Assembly (NCBI GenBank): GCA_902167985.1
Contig: CABHNZ010000003.1
Span: forward strand, 1-64,000
DNA length: 64,000 bases
Source of the DNA: Shinella sp. UYSO24
Lineage (GTDB): Bacteria > Pseudomonadota > Alphaproteobacteria > Rhizobiales > Rhizobiaceae
Direction of reading: 5' to 3'
In this document: positions 19,011 through 28,384 of the stretch, piece by piece
Numbering within the stretch: the stretch's first letter is position 1
Layout of the letters: each line of letters starts with the position of its first letter
Notes under the pieces: generated by a model
Told to the model about the DNA's origin: nothing
What the model saw: the letters and a program-made list of their open reading frames with translations, nothing else
Database searches by the model: none
Made by a program: the position numbers and the translations under genes

Positions 19011-19637
19011 TCAGTCGCGCGAGATCGACCCATGGCGGATGCGGACATTGCCGAGCGGCCCGCGATTGACGGATGTGCCGGAGCAGGTGCCATCGGCGCA
19101 GTGGCCGACGGCGGCGCGGCCCGGCTGACCGATGGCGCCGGCACAGCCGTTGTCGTTGCAGCCGGCAACGGCTCCGGCCGGAGGGCGCGTCGGAGGGCGA
19201 CCCGGTCCCGGGCCGTAATAGCTGTCCCACTGGCCATACCAGGGGCGGCCGACATAATAGCTATTCCAGTAGCTGCGGCTGAAGGCGACGACGGTGAGCC
19301 CGATCGCCGGCACGATTGCCGGTGTCACGACCACGGGAGAACCGTGATAACTGACCTGGACATAGCGCGATGCGACCCAGCCGCGTTCGCGTCCCCAGGA
19401 CACATCGCACCATGACGTATCGGCCGTGCAGCCAAAGAGCGTCAGGCCGGCGCGCGGCGGCATGGATATGACGACAGGATAGCCAGTGCTTGGCCCGGCC
19501 CGAAGGTTGACGCCCGTCACCGTCATGGCCGAGGTCGCAGCCATGGCCGGCGACGGGCTGACGATGGCGAATACCGCAGGCAGGGCAATTGCGGCCGCCA
19601 TCGCGGTTCTCACATTCAAGCTTGTCATCGAGATCAT
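19011..19637 (-). CDS. secreted SH3-domain protein with Cys-pair C-terminal motif
   Basis: 208 residues. A signal peptide (ending SPAMA) precedes a bacterial SH3b domain: VNLRAGPSTGYPVV, then CTADTSWCDVSWGRERGWVASRYV. Such domains bind peptidoglycan or envelope components. A Tyr/Pro-rich linker (YWNSYYVGRPWYGQWDSYYG) leads to a tail with CNDNGC and CADGTCSGT..GPLGN..R.GSIS. This last motif recurs in the next gene upstream. ATG 19637 follows GAGGAG. Probably periplasmic or surface attached. Function beyond envelope binding is unknown. Confidence 0.8.
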   Translation of the reverse strand: MISMTSLNVRTAMAAAIALPAVFAIVSPSPAMAATSAMTVTGVNLRAGPSTGYPVVISMPPRAGLTLFGCTADTSWCDVSWGRERGWVASRYVQVSYHGSPVVVTPAIVPAIGLTVVAFSRSYWNSYYVGRPWYGQWDSYYGPGPGRPPTRPPAGAVAGCNDNGCAGAIGQPGRAAVGHCADGTCSGTSVNRGPLGNVRIRHGSISRD

Positions 19638-19731
19638 CTCGTTTCTCCTCTTGCGGGAGCGGCGCCGTCCGCCGTCTCCCGCGTCAGCCCTTCTCCGGTT
19701 CAAGAAAGAAGGACCGATTGCTGTTCTGCGC

Positions 19732-20034
19732 CTATCGGGAGATGGTGCCGCTGCGGGTGACGGAATTGCCATAAGGGCCCGTGGTGGTGCGGGTGCCGGA
19801 GCAGGTTCCGTCACTGCAGGAGGCCGAGCCGTTGCGGCTGACCGATTGGCCGTAGGGGCCGATCTTCGTCACCGAACGGGAGCAGGACTGGCCGCCGCAG
19901 CTGCCGGAGGCATGGACGGAACTCTGGCCACGCGGGCCCCAATAGTGGCTGTCGCGGGTCCAGGCATTGGCGTTTGCCGCCATCGTGCCCGACAGGATGA
20001 CGGCCGTTAGCGAAAGACTGATGAGCTTCTTCAT
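19732..20034 (-). CDS. small secreted protein with two copies of a Cys-pair/GPYG repeat
   Basis: 100 residues with a signal peptide (MKKLISLSLTAVILSGTMAANANA). The mature protein has two related units: CGGQSCSRSVTKIGPYGQSV plus SRNGSAS, and CSDGTCSGTRTTTGPYGNSV plus TRSGTIS. A third copy forms the C-terminus of the downstream SH3 protein. ATG 20034 follows AGGAGG. I do not recognise the family. The paired cysteines and Gly/Ser/Thr-rich make-up suggest a disulfide-stabilised envelope protein. It is divergent from the response-regulator gene, about 195 bases away. Confidence 0.7.
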   Translation of the reverse strand: MKKLISLSLTAVILSGTMAANANAWTRDSHYWGPRGQSSVHASGSCGGQSCSRSVTKIGPYGQSVSRNGSASCSDGTCSGTRTTTGPYGNSVTRSGTISR

Positions 20035-20138
20035 GAGGCAACCTCCTTCTTGCTCTTTTTCGACCGGCGTTTCGGCCGATCCGATGGGAAGAAGGGATAA
20101 AAGCCCGACGTAAATGCGCTTTGAACCGCCCATGTCGT

Positions 20139-20154
20139 TTTGTTTCAGTTTGTT
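20139..20154. promoter_or_regulatory. direct repeats TTTGTT 10 bp apart, candidate response-regulator site
   Basis: TTTGTT occurs at 20139-20144 and 20149-20154, one helical turn apart, in the region between the secreted-protein gene and the response regulator. OmpR-family regulators often bind direct repeats with about 10-11 bp spacing. Weak evidence, but the location fits control of both divergent units. Confidence 0.3.
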
Positions 20155-20229
20155 AACGGCCGGAAAGCGAATGTAAAATCGCCGTGGGGTGGCTTGCGCG
20201 CCGGCACACGCCACGACAAGAATGCGGCC

Positions 20230-20955
20230 ATGGAAAACGCAAGTTCGACCGTGCTGATCGTCGAGGACGATGCCGATATCCGCGAGCTCGTGGCCGGGCT
20301 TCTGACGCGGGAAGGTTTTGACGTCCGCGAAGCTGCCCATGCGGCGGCAATGGATGAAAGCCTGATGCGCGGTCGGCCGGATCTCATCATTCTCGATGTC
20401 ATGCTGCCGGGCGAGGACGGGCTTTCCATCTGCCGGCGCATCCGCGCCAGACACACGCTGCCGATCCTGATGCTGACCGCCAGGGGCGACGAAATCGACC
20501 GAGTCGTCGGGCTGGAAATGGGCGCCGACGACTACCTCGTCAAACCCTTCGGCCCGCGCGAGCTGATTGCCCGGGTGCGGGCGCTTCTGCGGCGCGCAGC
20601 AAGCGGCGCAGCTCCCGCCGAACCTCAGGATATGCGGCGCCTTTCATTCGATCGCTTCGTCATCAACCTCGATGCCCGGCAGGTAACGGACGCGGAAGGG
20701 CTTGCCCTGACGCTGACCAGCGCGGAATTCGATCTTCTCGCCTGTTTCGTCTCTAGGCCGCTGAGAGTTCTCACCCGCGACCAGATCCTCGACTGGACGC
20801 GCGGGCGCGGCGCCGATCCGTTCGACCGCACCGTGGACGTCCTGATCTCGCGGCTGCGCAAGAAGCTCGATGCGGCAAGCCCCGGCTCGAACCTGATCAA
20901 CACGGTGCGCAATGGCGGCTATCTCTTCACCGCAAGCGTGATGCAGGTGTCCTGA
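20230..20955 (+). CDS. OmpR-family response regulator
   Basis: 241 residues. The receiver domain has the acidic pocket VEDDAD, phospho-acceptor Asp in IILDVMLPG (about residue 55), the conserved Thr in MLTARG and Lys in LVKPFG. The C-terminal winged helix (LTLTSAEFDLL through GGYLFTASV) is the OmpR/PhoB type. It is cytosolic and regulates transcription. ATG 20230 is used; upstream in-frame codons lack a good ribosome site. The stop overlaps the sensor kinase start (TGATG), so the pair is translationally coupled. Confidence 0.93.
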   Translation: MENASSTVLIVEDDADIRELVAGLLTREGFDVREAAHAAAMDESLMRGRPDLIILDVMLPGEDGLSICRRIRARHTLPILMLTARGDEIDRVVGLEMGADDYLVKPFGPRELIARVRALLRRAASGAAPAEPQDMRRLSFDRFVINLDARQVTDAEGLALTLTSAEFDLLACFVSRPLRVLTRDQILDWTRGRGADPFDRTVDVLISRLRKKLDAASPGSNLINTVRNGGYLFTASVMQVS

Positions 20956-22396
20956 TGCGCGGATCTTCGGGCGGACGTTTTTCCCTTGGCGGTTTCTCCC
21001 TGACGGGACGGCTCTCGGCCGTCGTTTCCGTCTGCCTCATCATCCTGTGGCTGATGATCGTCTCGAGCTTCTATCTTCGGCAGGACTGGGAGGAGGAGAA
21101 CTTCTGGCCGGCGCCGCTCAGGGTCGCGCGTATCGTCGCCCTCATCGAGGATGCCGACGCCAATCACCGCTACGAGATCATCTCGGCGCTTCGCTCACAG
21201 ACGCTCGACCTGCATGTGGAAAGCCCGACGGCACCTCAGGCGGCCCTGCCTGCCGGGCAACCGGCGGGGGCCTCATCCGCTGCGGCGCCGGGCAGTAGCC
21301 CGATCATCCCGTCGCCAAGAATGGCGGACGAGGCTCTGACCAAGCGCTATGCCGCCTCGCTTCGCGGTCGCGCCTTCACGGTCTCGCAGGAGACCGTGCC
21401 ACTGCCGCAATCCGGCCCGATCGGCTTCGGTCGGCAGGGCCGGCGGGCGCTGCAGATCCGCATCGGCATGAAGGATGGCAGCACGCTCGTCATCGAAAGC
21501 GTGGCGCCGCTTCTGGTCACGCCGTTCGGCCTGCCGACCGGCATATTTGCCGGCCTCCTCGGCAGCATCATTGCGCTTCTGGCGCTGCTCGTCATGTACC
21601 GGGAAATCCGGCCGCTGAAAAAACTTGCCCGCGCGGTAGACCGGATCGGCCTCGACGGCGACGTGATCGAACTGCCTGACGTCAAACGCCGCAGCGCCGA
21701 ACTGCGCACGCTGGTTGCCGCCTTCGAGCGATTGCAGACGCGGCTGGCACAGCTGCTGCGCGGCCGCATGGCGTTGCTCGGCGGCATTTCGCACGATCTT
21801 CGCACCTTCGCGACGCGCCTGCGGCTACGCACTGACCTCATTCCAGACGAGACCCAGCGGCTGCGAGCGGAAAAAGACATCTCCGATATGATCCGCCTGC
21901 TGGATGACGCGCTGCTCGCCACCCGCATCGCGCCGGCGATCTCTCCGAGGAACTGGTGGACATGCACGAGCTCGTCTCGGCCGAAACCGAGGATATGCGT
22001 GCCGAAGGGCTCGAGGTCCATTTCAACGGGACGCAGGCGGTGGGAAGGGCCCGGCTCCTCGGCGACCGGCTGGCACTGCGCCGCGTCATCACCAATGTCG
22101 TGGAGAACGCCGTCAAATACGGCCATTCGGCGCAGGTGAGCCTGACGACCGGCGGCACCGATATCGTGCTGGTCGTCGAAGACGAAGGCGCCGGCATGGA
22201 CGAGGAACTGCTCGACGTTGCGACGGAACCCTTCGTGCGTGCCGAAACATCGCGCAATCGCGAGACCGGCGGCTCCGGTCTCGGCCTTGCCGTGGTGAAA
22301 AGCCTTGTCGAGGCGCATGGCGGCACGATCCTGCTCGAAAACCGATCCAGCCAGGGCTTGAGGGTGACGATCACCCTGCCGCGCTATCACATCTGA
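20955..22396 (+). CDS. sensor histidine kinase (one frameshift)
   Basis: Inner-membrane sensor partner of the adjacent response regulator, about 480 residues. Two membrane segments (about residues 20-45 and 190-215) enclose a periplasmic domain with an Ala/Pro-rich stretch. A HAMP linker (REIRPLKKLARAVDRIG) leads to the H-box GGISHDLRTFATRLRLR, then after the frameshift N-box NVVENAVKYG, G1 DEGAGMDEE and G2 GGSGLGLAVVKSL. The frame breaks at about 21931 (GCGCC should be GCGGCC). The signal is unknown; proximity suggests control of the three secreted proteins. Confidence 0.9.
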
Positions 22397-22418
22397 GACA
22401 CGCGCGCGCGCGTCGACA

Positions 22419-23285
22419 CTATTTCGCAAACTTGCGCGCGGCGGCAACGCAGAGGATAACGCCGGCAGTGACTGCGAACATGCTCGCCGTCACCGGCTCG
22501 TGAAGCAGCAGGCCCGCAAGCACCAGACCGAAGAACGGTTGCAGCAATTGCAATTGCCCGACGGAGGCGATGCCGCCCTGCGACAGGCCACGATACCAGA
22601 AGATGAAGCCGATCAGCATGCTGAACAGCGAGACATAGACGAGGCCGCCGAGCGCAGAGGCACCGATCGTCGTCGGTGATGCCGGCATGAGGGCGATGGT
22701 GGCGACCAGCATGACCGGCAGCGAGACGGTGAGCGCCCAGCAGATCACCTGCCAGCCACCGAGCCGTCGCGAGAGCGCCGCACCTTCCGCATAACCCAGA
22801 CCGCAGACGATTATGGCGGCAAACATCAGCCCATCGCCGAGCGGCGATGCGGTGACGCCCTGCGCCATCGCAAAACCGGCCACCAGCAGGCTACCGAGAA
22901 TGGAAAAGACCCAGAAGGCAGGCTTCGGTCGCTCGCCGCCGCGCAACACCGCGAAGATCGCTGTCGAGAGGGGCAGAAGCCCGATGAACACCATTGAATG
23001 GGCCGAGGTGACGTGCTTCAGCGCCAGCGCCGTCAGAAGCGGAAAACCGACGACGACACCGAGCGCGATCACCACCAGCGAAACGAGATCGCGGCCCGTC
23101 GGGCGCTGGCTGCGCATCAGGAGGAGAAGCGCAAGCCCGATGAGGCCCGCAATACTGGCGCGGGCGACCGTCAGAAACACGGGATCGATCTCGGCCACCG
23201 CCAGCCGTGTCGCCGGCAGAGAGCCGCTGAAGATCAGCATGCCGAGAAAACCGTTCAAAAATCCGCTTGCGGTGCGATCCATCAT
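22419..23285 (-). CDS. EamA/DMT-family transporter
   Basis: About 288 residues with ten hydrophobic segments forming two EamA repeats (first FLNGFLGMLIFSGSLPATRLA, second GLGYAEGAALSRRLGGW onward, with PFFGLVLAGLLLHEPVT). It is an inner-membrane metabolite or amino-acid exporter. ATG 23285 follows AAAGGGATTTG. It is divergent from a MocR-type regulator with a gap of about 100 bases. This pairing is common, and the regulator usually controls the transporter. Confidence 0.9.
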   Translation of the reverse strand: MMDRTASGFLNGFLGMLIFSGSLPATRLAVAEIDPVFLTVARASIAGLIGLALLLLMRSQRPTGRDLVSLVVIALGVVVGFPLLTALALKHVTSAHSMVFIGLLPLSTAIFAVLRGGERPKPAFWVFSILGSLLVAGFAMAQGVTASPLGDGLMFAAIIVCGLGYAEGAALSRRLGGWQVICWALTVSLPVMLVATIALMPASPTTIGASALGGLVYVSLFSMLIGFIFWYRGLSQGGIASVGQLQLLQPFFGLVLAGLLLHEPVTASMFAVTAGVILCVAAARKFAK

Positions 23286-23387
23286 CAAATCCCTTTTTGT
23301 TGGTGCTTATCGGACCTTCGCGCTCGCGAGGCCAGAAACAGTCTGATACGGTTTCGCCAAACTGTTATGCTGACGGAGGCAGTACGG

Positions 23388-24787
23388 ATGGATATTTCCG
23401 AGAGCGACATCAGCCGCACCCAGATGGTGATGACGACGATCCGCCAGAGGATTGCCGGGCGAAGCCTGACGCCGGGCGCGAAATTGCCATCCGTGCGGGC
23501 GCTGTCGGCCACGCTCAAGGTTTCCACCTCGACGGTGGTCGATGCCTATGACCGGCTGGTTGCCGAGGGTGCGATCTATTCGCGGCCGGGCTCGGGCTTC
23601 TATGTCGCCAGTCAGGCCGAGCCTTTTTCACTGGCCGAAGCGGCACCCCGGCGTGACCGGGCGATCGATCCATTCTGGGTTTCCCGTCAGGCGCTGGAAG
23701 ATGCCGAGGGCGTCATCAAGCCGGGCTGCGGCTGGCTGCCGAATAGCTGGATGCCGGAGGAAGGCGTCAGGCGGGCGCTTCGCACCCTCGCGCGCGGGGA
23801 AAGCCCCGCCCTCATGCAATATGGCACGCCGCTCGGGCTTCTCGCCCTTCGGCAGCTTATCGCCCGCCGGCTGAACGAACGGGGTGTTGAAGCGGCACCG
23901 GACCGGATCATCCTCACCGATTCGGGCACGCAGGCGATCGACATGCTCTGCCGGCTGCTGCTCGAACCCGGCGATACCGTTCTCGTCGACGATCCCTGCT
24001 ATTTCAATTTCCATGCGCTTCTTTCGGCCCATCGGGCCAAGGTGGTCGGCGTGCCCTATACGCAAACAGGGCCGGATATCGAGGCGCTGGCGACCATTCT
24101 GGAAGAGCAGCGACCGCGCCTCTACATCACCAACTCGGCCATCCACAATCCGACCGGCGCCGCACTCTCTCCCGTTATAGCCCATAAGGTCCTAAAGCTT
24201 GCCGAGCGCTTCGATCTGACGATCGTCGAGGACGATATCTTTGCCGATTTCGAGCATCATCCGGCGCCGCGGCTGGCCGCCTTTGATGGTCTGGAACGGG
24301 TGATCGAGATCGGCAGCTTTTCCAAGACGCTCTCGGCCTCGCTGCGCTGCGGCTTCATCGCGGCACGCCCCGAATGGATCGAGCGGCTGGCAGACCTGAA
24401 GATCGCCACGTCGTTCGGTGGCGCAAGGCTCGATGCCGAACTGGTGCTGCAGGCGCTTTCGGACGGCAGCTATCGCAAGCATCTCGATATGATGCGGGCG
24501 CGTTTGTCGCGCGCCATGTTCGAGACCGCCGGCAAATTGCGCAATATGGGCGTCGAGCCATGGCTTGTGCCGGAAGCCGGCATGTTCCTCTGGTGCCGGC
24601 TGCGGCCGGCATGGATTCGGCGGAAATTGCCCGGCTGTCACTCGAACACGGTGTGGTCATGGCGCCGGGAAACGTGTTCAGCGTCTCCCAGCGGTTTACC
24701 GAATACATGCGGTTCAACGTCTCGCAAATGGGCGAGGGTCGCGTCATCGAGACATTGTCCCACGCTATGGCGCAGTTGAAGCCGTAA
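23388..24787 (+). CDS. MocR-type PLP-dependent transcriptional regulator (one frameshift)
   Basis: GntR winged helix (residues about 10-80: GAKLPSVRALSATLKVSTSTVVDAY split over the helix-turn-helix) fused to an aminotransferase fold domain. The latter has the PLP region SGTQAIDMLCRLLLEPGDTV, ITNSAIHNPTG, EDDIFADF and the Schiff-base Lys in IGSFSKTLS. ATG 23388 follows GGAGG. Near 24604 GCGGCC should be GCGGGCC; the second frame then reads AGMDSAEIARLSLEHGVVMAPG to the end at 24787, for about 466 residues. Expected to sense an amino acid or pyridoxal derivative and regulate the divergent EamA gene. Its 3' end overlaps the convergent cutC end by about 20 bases. Confidence 0.92.
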
Positions 24788-25504
24788 CCGCTCCGAGGAT
24801 GCGCCTGACTTCGCTCACCACCGCACGGCTGGTCAGGAGCGTCGGCCCCGGTTCGAAACCGAAGGCGACGGAGCGCGCGTCGGCATCCGGGCCCGGCGCA
24901 CGGCAGGAGCCGTGAACCTCGACCACACCGGTCTCGCGGACAATCCGCTCGACAGTCGCAGGGGAGACGCCGCTGCCGGCCATGATCGAGACGCGGCCAG
25001 CGGCCTTTTCCACCAGCGAACGGATGAGATCTCTCCCCTCCAGCGCCGTCTTTTGCAGACCCGATGTCAGGATGCGCTCGACGCCGAGGTCGACCGCCTG
25101 TTCCAGAGCCTCGAAAGGATCGGGCACGAGATCGAAGGCGCGGTGCAGCGTCACGCCAAGCCCATCGGCATGGGCCATCAGCGCCTGATGAGAGGAAGAT
25201 CGAGCCGCCCGCCGGGCAGATTTGCGCCGATGACAACGCCGGCGAGGCCGAAATGCCGGGCCGCATCGATATCGCCGAGCAGGGCCTTCTCGCTTTCCGC
25301 GCCATAGATGAAATTGCCCGCACGCGGGCGGATCAGCGCATAGGCGGGCACGCCAGCCTTTCCCGCCAGTGCCATCAGGCCGGCAGAAGGCGTCAGGCCG
25401 CCAAGATCGAGACCGGAGCAGAGTTCCAGCCTGTCGGCGCCGCCTGCCACCGCCTCGATAATCCCTTCCGGGCTTTCGACGCAGACTTCCAGCAGAATGC
25501 TCAT
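24765..25504 (-). CDS. cutC: CutC family protein (one frameshift)
   Basis: TIM-barrel protein of about 246 residues named for copper homeostasis, whose true role is disputed. It opens MSILLEVCVESPEGIIEAVAGGADRLELC in the way typical of CutC (two segments shown as one family pattern), followed by RPRAGNF and later TLHRAFDLV, ILTSG and IMAGSGV. The frame breaks at about 25182, where GGCGCTGATG should be GGCGCCTGATG. The start overlaps the stop of the kinase gene upstream (ATGA). Its place behind an N-acetyl sugar kinase and peptide permeases suggests a role in that catabolic cassette rather than metal resistance. Confidence 0.88.
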
Positions 25505-26479
25505 GCCGCTCCCTTTTCCCCGATGCCCTGACGGCCGAGGACGGCCGCGCCGATCAGCCCGCCATCCTCCATCCGCAAAGCCGGCACGACCAGCGGCCGA
25601 TCGAAACGGTTGAGGATGCGGCTTCTGACGGCCAGATCAAGGGCCGCCATCAGCGGTTCGACCGAGGCAAGCCCGCCACCGACCGGCACGATCGACGCAC
25701 CGCTGATATTGACCGTCAGCGCCAGCGGATCGGCAATCAGCTGCAGATAGACGCTGACCGTGCGGCCTGCATCAGGATCACCGTCCAGCCATTTCGACAG
25801 GATGTCGTGGCTCGACTGTGCCTTACCATGAAGATGCTGATGGATACGCTCGATGCCACGCGCGCCGCCGATCGTATCGGCGCAACCCGTCTGGCCGCAG
25901 CCGCAGGAAAAACGCGGCATATGCACCGTCTCCGGCGCACCGCCGGGCGTCGCTTCAATCTCCACCGAGGTGCAGATGATCGGTCCGTGACCCCATTCGC
26001 CTGTCACGCCTCCGGCACCGCGCACCAGCCGTCCATCGATTGCAAGGCCGCCACCGATGCCTGTGCCCATGATGGCGCAGAAGGTGACGGCGTGGCCCTG
26101 CCCCGCCCCCTCATTTGCCTCGGCAAGCGTAAAACAGTCCGCATCATTGGCGGCAAAGACCGGGCGCTCCAGAAAGGCAGCCAAGTCCTTCGCCAACGAT
26201 CGACCCGTGATGCAGGGGATGTTTGCCGATGTGGCAATCCCCTCGTTCGGCTCGACGAGACCCGCGATCGAAAGGGCAAGCGGCGCGCGGCCGGGGCAAG
26301 TGCTGTGTGACGCTCCATCAGCCCGGCAAGAGCTGCCGTGAATGCGGACCAGTCCGCGGCAGGCGTCGGCACCCGCTCCAGATGAACGAGCGAGCCGGGC
26401 TCCGGCGAGAGCGCGAACTTGATGAATGAGCCGCCGATATCGGCCGCGAAACCGGGCCTGCGGAAGGCATTCTACCCAT
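25501..26479 (-). CDS. nagK: ROK-family N-acetylglucosamine-type kinase (two frameshifts)
   Basis: Cytosolic sugar kinase, about 325 residues. The ATP phosphate loop is ADIGGSFIKFAL near the N-terminus. ANDADCFTLAEA, GTGIGGGLAIDG, the substrate EWGHGPI and the zinc motif CGCGQTGCADT follow, which match the NagK/ROK group acting on N-acetylglucosamine or N-acetylmannosamine. Frame changes at about 26453 (CCGG should be CCGGG) and 26285 are each one missing base. The start is ATG 26479 or 26470, 15-25 bases after the permease stop. It overlaps cutC by ATGA. Together with peptide permeases it points to use of amino-sugar or muropeptide material. Confidence 0.85.
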
Positions 26480-26493
26480 GCCGGAAAACGCCG

Positions 26494-27363
26494 TCATCGC
26501 CGCGGATCCAAAAGGTCGCGCAGCCCGTCACCCAGAATATTGAAGCCGAGAACCGTCATCATGATCGCCAGACCGGGAAAGAGCGACATCCAGATATTGA
26601 GCCCGAGATAATTGCGGCCATCGCTCATCATCGCTCCCCATTCCGGCAGCGGCGGCTGTGCGCCAAGGCCGAGGAAGGAGAGACTTGCCGCCGAGAGGAT
26701 AACCGTGCCGGCAGTCAGCGTCGACTGGACGATGATCGGACCGATCGCATTGCGCAGGATATAGTGGAGCATGATCCGCCGGCGCGAAATGCCGAGCGAG
26801 ATCGCCGCCTCCACATATTCCATGCCCTTCAGCCCGAGCGTGAGGTTGCGGGCAAGGCGCGCATAGACGGGCACGGAAAAGATCGCGATGGCGATCATCA
26901 GATTGGCAAGGCTTGTACCGAGCACGCTGACGATCAGGATGGCAAGCACGATGCCGGGGAAGGCAAAGAGGATATCCATCGTCCACATGATCGCCTGATC
27001 GACGTAACGGCCGCTCATGCCCGAAAGAATGCCGAGCGGCACGCCAACGACGACGGCAAGCCCGACAGACAGCACCACTTCCAGAAGCGAGATGCGGGCA
27101 CCATAAAGCACGCGCGAGAGGATATCGCGTCCATTATCATCCGTGCCGAAGGGATGCGCCCAGGACGGCGGCTCCATCGTGGCGAGGAGATCCTGATAAT
27201 AGGGATCAGCCGGCGCGATCAGCGGTGCAAAGAGCGCCGCCAAAACCAGAATGCCGATCAGCAGCCCGCCGATGACGATGCTGCGATGGCGGTTGGCGCG
27301 TCGCAGAAGGCGGAAAAGCGAGGGCCTTTGCTCGCTGAAATCATTGGTATCGGTCTGCGCCAT
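26494..27363 (-). CDS. oligopeptide/dipeptide ABC permease, DppC type
   Basis: Inner-membrane permease of 289 residues. It has the N-terminal OppC-N segment (RRANRHRSIVIGGLLIGILVL), PFGTDDNGRDILSRVLYGAR typical of DppC/GsiD, and the EAA loop EAAISLGISRRRIMLHYILRN that contacts the ATPase. About six membrane helices. It overlaps the DppB-type stop by one base (TGATG). No ATPase gene follows; a kinase gene does. The pair needs an ATPase from elsewhere. Confidence 0.94.
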   Translation of the reverse strand: MAQTDTNDFSEQRPSLFRLLRRANRHRSIVIGGLLIGILVLAALFAPLIAPADPYYQDLLATMEPPSWAHPFGTDDNGRDILSRVLYGARISLLEVVLSVGLAVVVGVPLGILSGMSGRYVDQAIMWTMDILFAFPGIVLAILIVSVLGTSLANLMIAIAIFSVPVYARLARNLTLGLKGMEYVEAAISLGISRRRIMLHYILRNAIGPIIVQSTLTAGTVILSAASLSFLGLGAQPPLPEWGAMMSDGRNYLGLNIWMSLFPGLAIMMTVLGFNILGDGLRDLLDPRR

Positions 27364-28282
27364 CAGTCCAGCCTTATCTTCGGGTTGAGGACGGCGATCA
27401 GGATTTCTGCAAGAAAGTTCATCAGTACCACGCCGGTGACGGCCACCAGCGTGACGCCCTGGATGACGGGATAATCGCGGTAACGGACGGCATCCACCAG
27501 AAAGCGACCGATACCCGGCCAGTTGAACACCGATTCCGTCACCACTGCGCCACCCATCAGGCTGCCGAAATTCAGCCCGACAATGGTGATGATCGGGATC
27601 AGCGCATTGCGCAGGCCGTGGCTCCAGTAGATGCGCCCGGCCGCACGCCCTTGGCATAGGCGGTCCTGATATAGTCCTGCGACATGACCTCGATCATGCT
27701 GGAGCGCGTCATGCGGGCGATCACGGCTGTGGGCAGGACCGCAAGCGTGATCGACGGCAGGACAAAGCTTTTCCAGGATGTGGCGCCGAGAAGCGGCAGC
27801 CAGCCGAGCTGGACAGAAAACGTGTTCATCGCCATCAGCGCCAGCCAGAAATTGGCGATCGACGCCCCGGCAATTGCCAAAATCATGACGATCTGATCCG
27901 GCCATCCATGCCGATAGATGGCGGCCAGCATGCCGGCCGGCACGCCGACGCCGATGGCAATCAGATAGGCGGTGATCGCAAGGGCGATGGTGAACGGCAA
28001 GCGTTCGCCGATCTCATCAACGACGGGAAGTTTCGACTTGATGGAGATGCCGAGATCGCCCTGGATCGCACCATAGGCAAAGCTTGCATATTGCGCCGGC
28101 AGGCTGCGATCGAGCCCGAGCCGCACCGTCATCGCATCAACCGCTTCCTGCGTCGCTTCCGGTCCCGCCATCATGCGGGCCGGCTCGCCGGGCAGAGCGC
28201 GGATGGCGAGGAAGACCAGGAGCGACACGCCGATGAGGATCAGCGGCAGTGCGAGGATTTTTCTGGCAATATAGGCTTTCAT
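27363..28282 (-). CDS. oligopeptide/dipeptide ABC permease, DppB type (one frameshift)
   Basis: About 306 residues and six membrane segments. Family signs are MKAYIARKILALPLILIGVSLLVFL, LPGEPARMM, RLGLDRSLPAQY, GDLGISIKSK and the EAA-loop QDYIRTAYAKGV. Near 27634 the plus strand reads GCGCCCGG and one base is missing; the second frame continues RIYWSHGLRNALIPIITIVG and NFLAEILIAVLNPKIRLD. It sits downstream of the binding-protein gene by about 100 bases. Confidence 0.92.
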
Positions 28283-28384
28283 CCGCCGGCTTGCGCCCTT
28301 TCGGTGTTCTTCATGCTGGTTCAGGGCTTCGGGCGACAGGCAGCCACAAGACTACCCGCCGCCCTCGCCTCGTAATGGCCAGGA

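Noticed and set aside
22401..22412. Alternating CG run between convergent genes
   Set aside because: Six CG units in GC-rich DNA; too short to claim a Z-DNA or repeat function.
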